Source of the DNA: JACDCA01 sp040881785
Lineage (GTDB): Bacteria; Acidobacteriota; Vicinamibacteria; Vicinamibacterales; 2-12-FULL-66-21
Assembly: GCA_040881785.1 (NCBI GenBank)
Contig: JBBECO010000066.1
Location: 1-6,119 of the forward strand
Direction of reading: 5' to 3'
DNA: 6,119 bases
The notes under the pieces were generated by a model that did no database searches, was not told the DNA's origin, and saw only the letters and a list, made by a program, of their open reading frames with translations. Below are positions 5,556 to 6,119 of this stretch, one piece after another. A program made the translations under genes and the position numbers. Positions within the stretch are counted from its first letter, which is position 1. Every line of letters starts with the position of its first letter.

Positions 5556-5634
5556 CTGTATGTGACGTGGCCCTGGATACTCCCCACCCGGGGCCTGGTG
5601 CGAGGGGCAGGCACGGGTAAATGCCTTATTCGTC

Positions 5635-5640
5635 TATGAT
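5635..5640 (+). promoter_or_regulatory. Possible -10 element of the methyltransferase gene
   Basis: TATGAT (5 of 6 to TATAAT) ends 6 nt before the ATG at 5647, so the transcript would start at or next to the start codon and be leaderless. No convincing -35 is found at 17 nt spacing, and no Shine-Dalgarno is visible before the ATG apart from a GGG that is too close. Confidence 0.35.
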
Positions 5641-5646
5641 TTCGGG

Positions 5647-6119
5647 ATGATTCGTGCCGTCCTTGCTCTGGTCGCTCTGACGCTGTTCCCACCCCAGCAG
5701 AGTCTCGCTCCGTTCGTGCCAAGCCCGGAAGACGTCGTGGATCGCATGCTGGCGCTGGCTGATGTCAAGAAAACCGACACCGTGCTGGACCTCGGCTGTG
5801 GAGACGGGCGGATCCCGATCCGGGCCGCCCAGAAGTACGGTGCGCGCGGGATCGGCGTCGACATCGATCCGAAACTGGTGGACGCCGCCAGAGCGAATGC
5901 CAGGAGCGCCGGGGTCGAGCACCTGGTGGAATTCCGCGTGGAAGACGCGATGACGACCGATCTCTCCAAGGCGACCGTGGTCACGCTGTACCTGCTGTCG
6001 TCCTCGAACGCCACACTCCGCCCACGACTACAGGAGCAGCTCGCGCCTGGCGCACGGATCGTCTCTCACGCCTTCTCGATGGGCGCCGACTGGCCGGCCG
6101 ACACCATCGACCAGTTCAG
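5647..6119 (+). CDS. SAM-dependent class I methyltransferase with signal-like N-terminus (3' end outside window)
   Basis: The frame is open from ATG 5647 to the window edge, giving 157 complete codons of a longer gene. Residues 1-21 (MIRAVLALVALTLFPPQQSLA) look like a short signal peptide or membrane anchor. After FVPSPEDVVDRMLALADV (23-40) comes the class I SAM fold: motif I VLDLGCGDGRIPIRAA (46-61), the acidic end of strand beta2 GVDIDPKLVDAAR (70-82) with Asp72 for the SAM ribose, VEDAMTTDL (98-106), then VVTLYLLSS (111-119) and LAPGARIVSHAFSMGADW (132-149). The P-x-P-E-x-VV-x-x-ML opening and T-L-Y-L-L motif belong to a widespread bacterial methyltransferase group whose substrate I do not know. 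A resemblance to the membrane-associated FAM173 lysine methyltransferases is a guess. It is divergent from carD. The substrate cannot be inferred and the C-terminus is unseen. Confidence 0.85.
   Translation, partial: MIRAVLALVALTLFPPQQSLAPFVPSPEDVVDRMLALADVKKTDTVLDLGCGDGRIPIRAAQKYGARGIGVDIDPKLVDAARANARSAGVEHLVEFRVEDAMTTDLSKATVVTLYLLSSSNATLRPRLQEQLAPGARIVSHAFSMGADWPADTIDQF

Noticed and set aside
5429..5722. N-terminal extension of CarD by 98 residues
   Set aside because: It would cover a good sigma70 promoter and the start of the methyltransferase gene, while CarD proteins begin right at the VGDKV motif, where a GTG start is available.

Overview
This window is about 6.1 kb of high-GC bacterial chromosome carrying core housekeeping genes, with no sign of phage, transposon, CRISPR or other accessory cargo. 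The Rex and CarD sequences, the exported Ig-like protein, the DUF4126 gene, the many GTG starts and the heptanucleotide repeat suggest an Acidobacteriota soil lineage, perhaps Vicinamibacterales-like. That placement is inferred from memory of the families and was not tested.

Left part (78-2229, minus strand): a three-gene block reads rex, moaC, then an NAD(P)-dependent D-2-hydroxyacid dehydrogenase. Each junction is a 4-nt GTGA overlap in which the stop of one gene shares bases with the GTG start of the next, so the block is almost certainly one transcript with coupled translation. It joins an NADH/NAD+ sensing repressor, a molybdenum cofactor enzyme and a redox enzyme.

Middle (2213-3457): rex is divergent from a plus-strand gene for an exported protein with an OB-fold-like region and a C-terminal SbsA-type Ig-like domain, function unknown. 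The very short region between them holds an imperfect Rex-operator-like dyad (TTGTG and CACAA half sites with one extra spacer base), which could serve autoregulation or control of both directions. A 70-bp array of ten heptamers then fills the gap to the convergent DUF4126 gene.

Right part (3458-5518, minus strand): carD has a clear sigma70-type promoter and a strong intrinsic terminator. It is followed by a plsC-type acyltransferase and a DUF4126 membrane protein gene, which form a tight pair. The terminator ends only 16 nt before the plsC start, so plsC expression may depend on read-through. The acyltransferase has Glu where the family normally has the catalytic Asp, and CarD carries an extra basic C-terminal tail.

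Right edge (5647-6119, plus strand): the start of a SAM-dependent methyltransferase with a hydrophobic signal-like N-terminus, cut by the window end. No gene-free stretch exceeds 300 bases; the longest is the carD/methyltransferase divergent region (5429-5646). I see no clearly novel system. The items most worth checking are the rex regulatory region and operon, the HX4E acyltransferase and the CarD tail.
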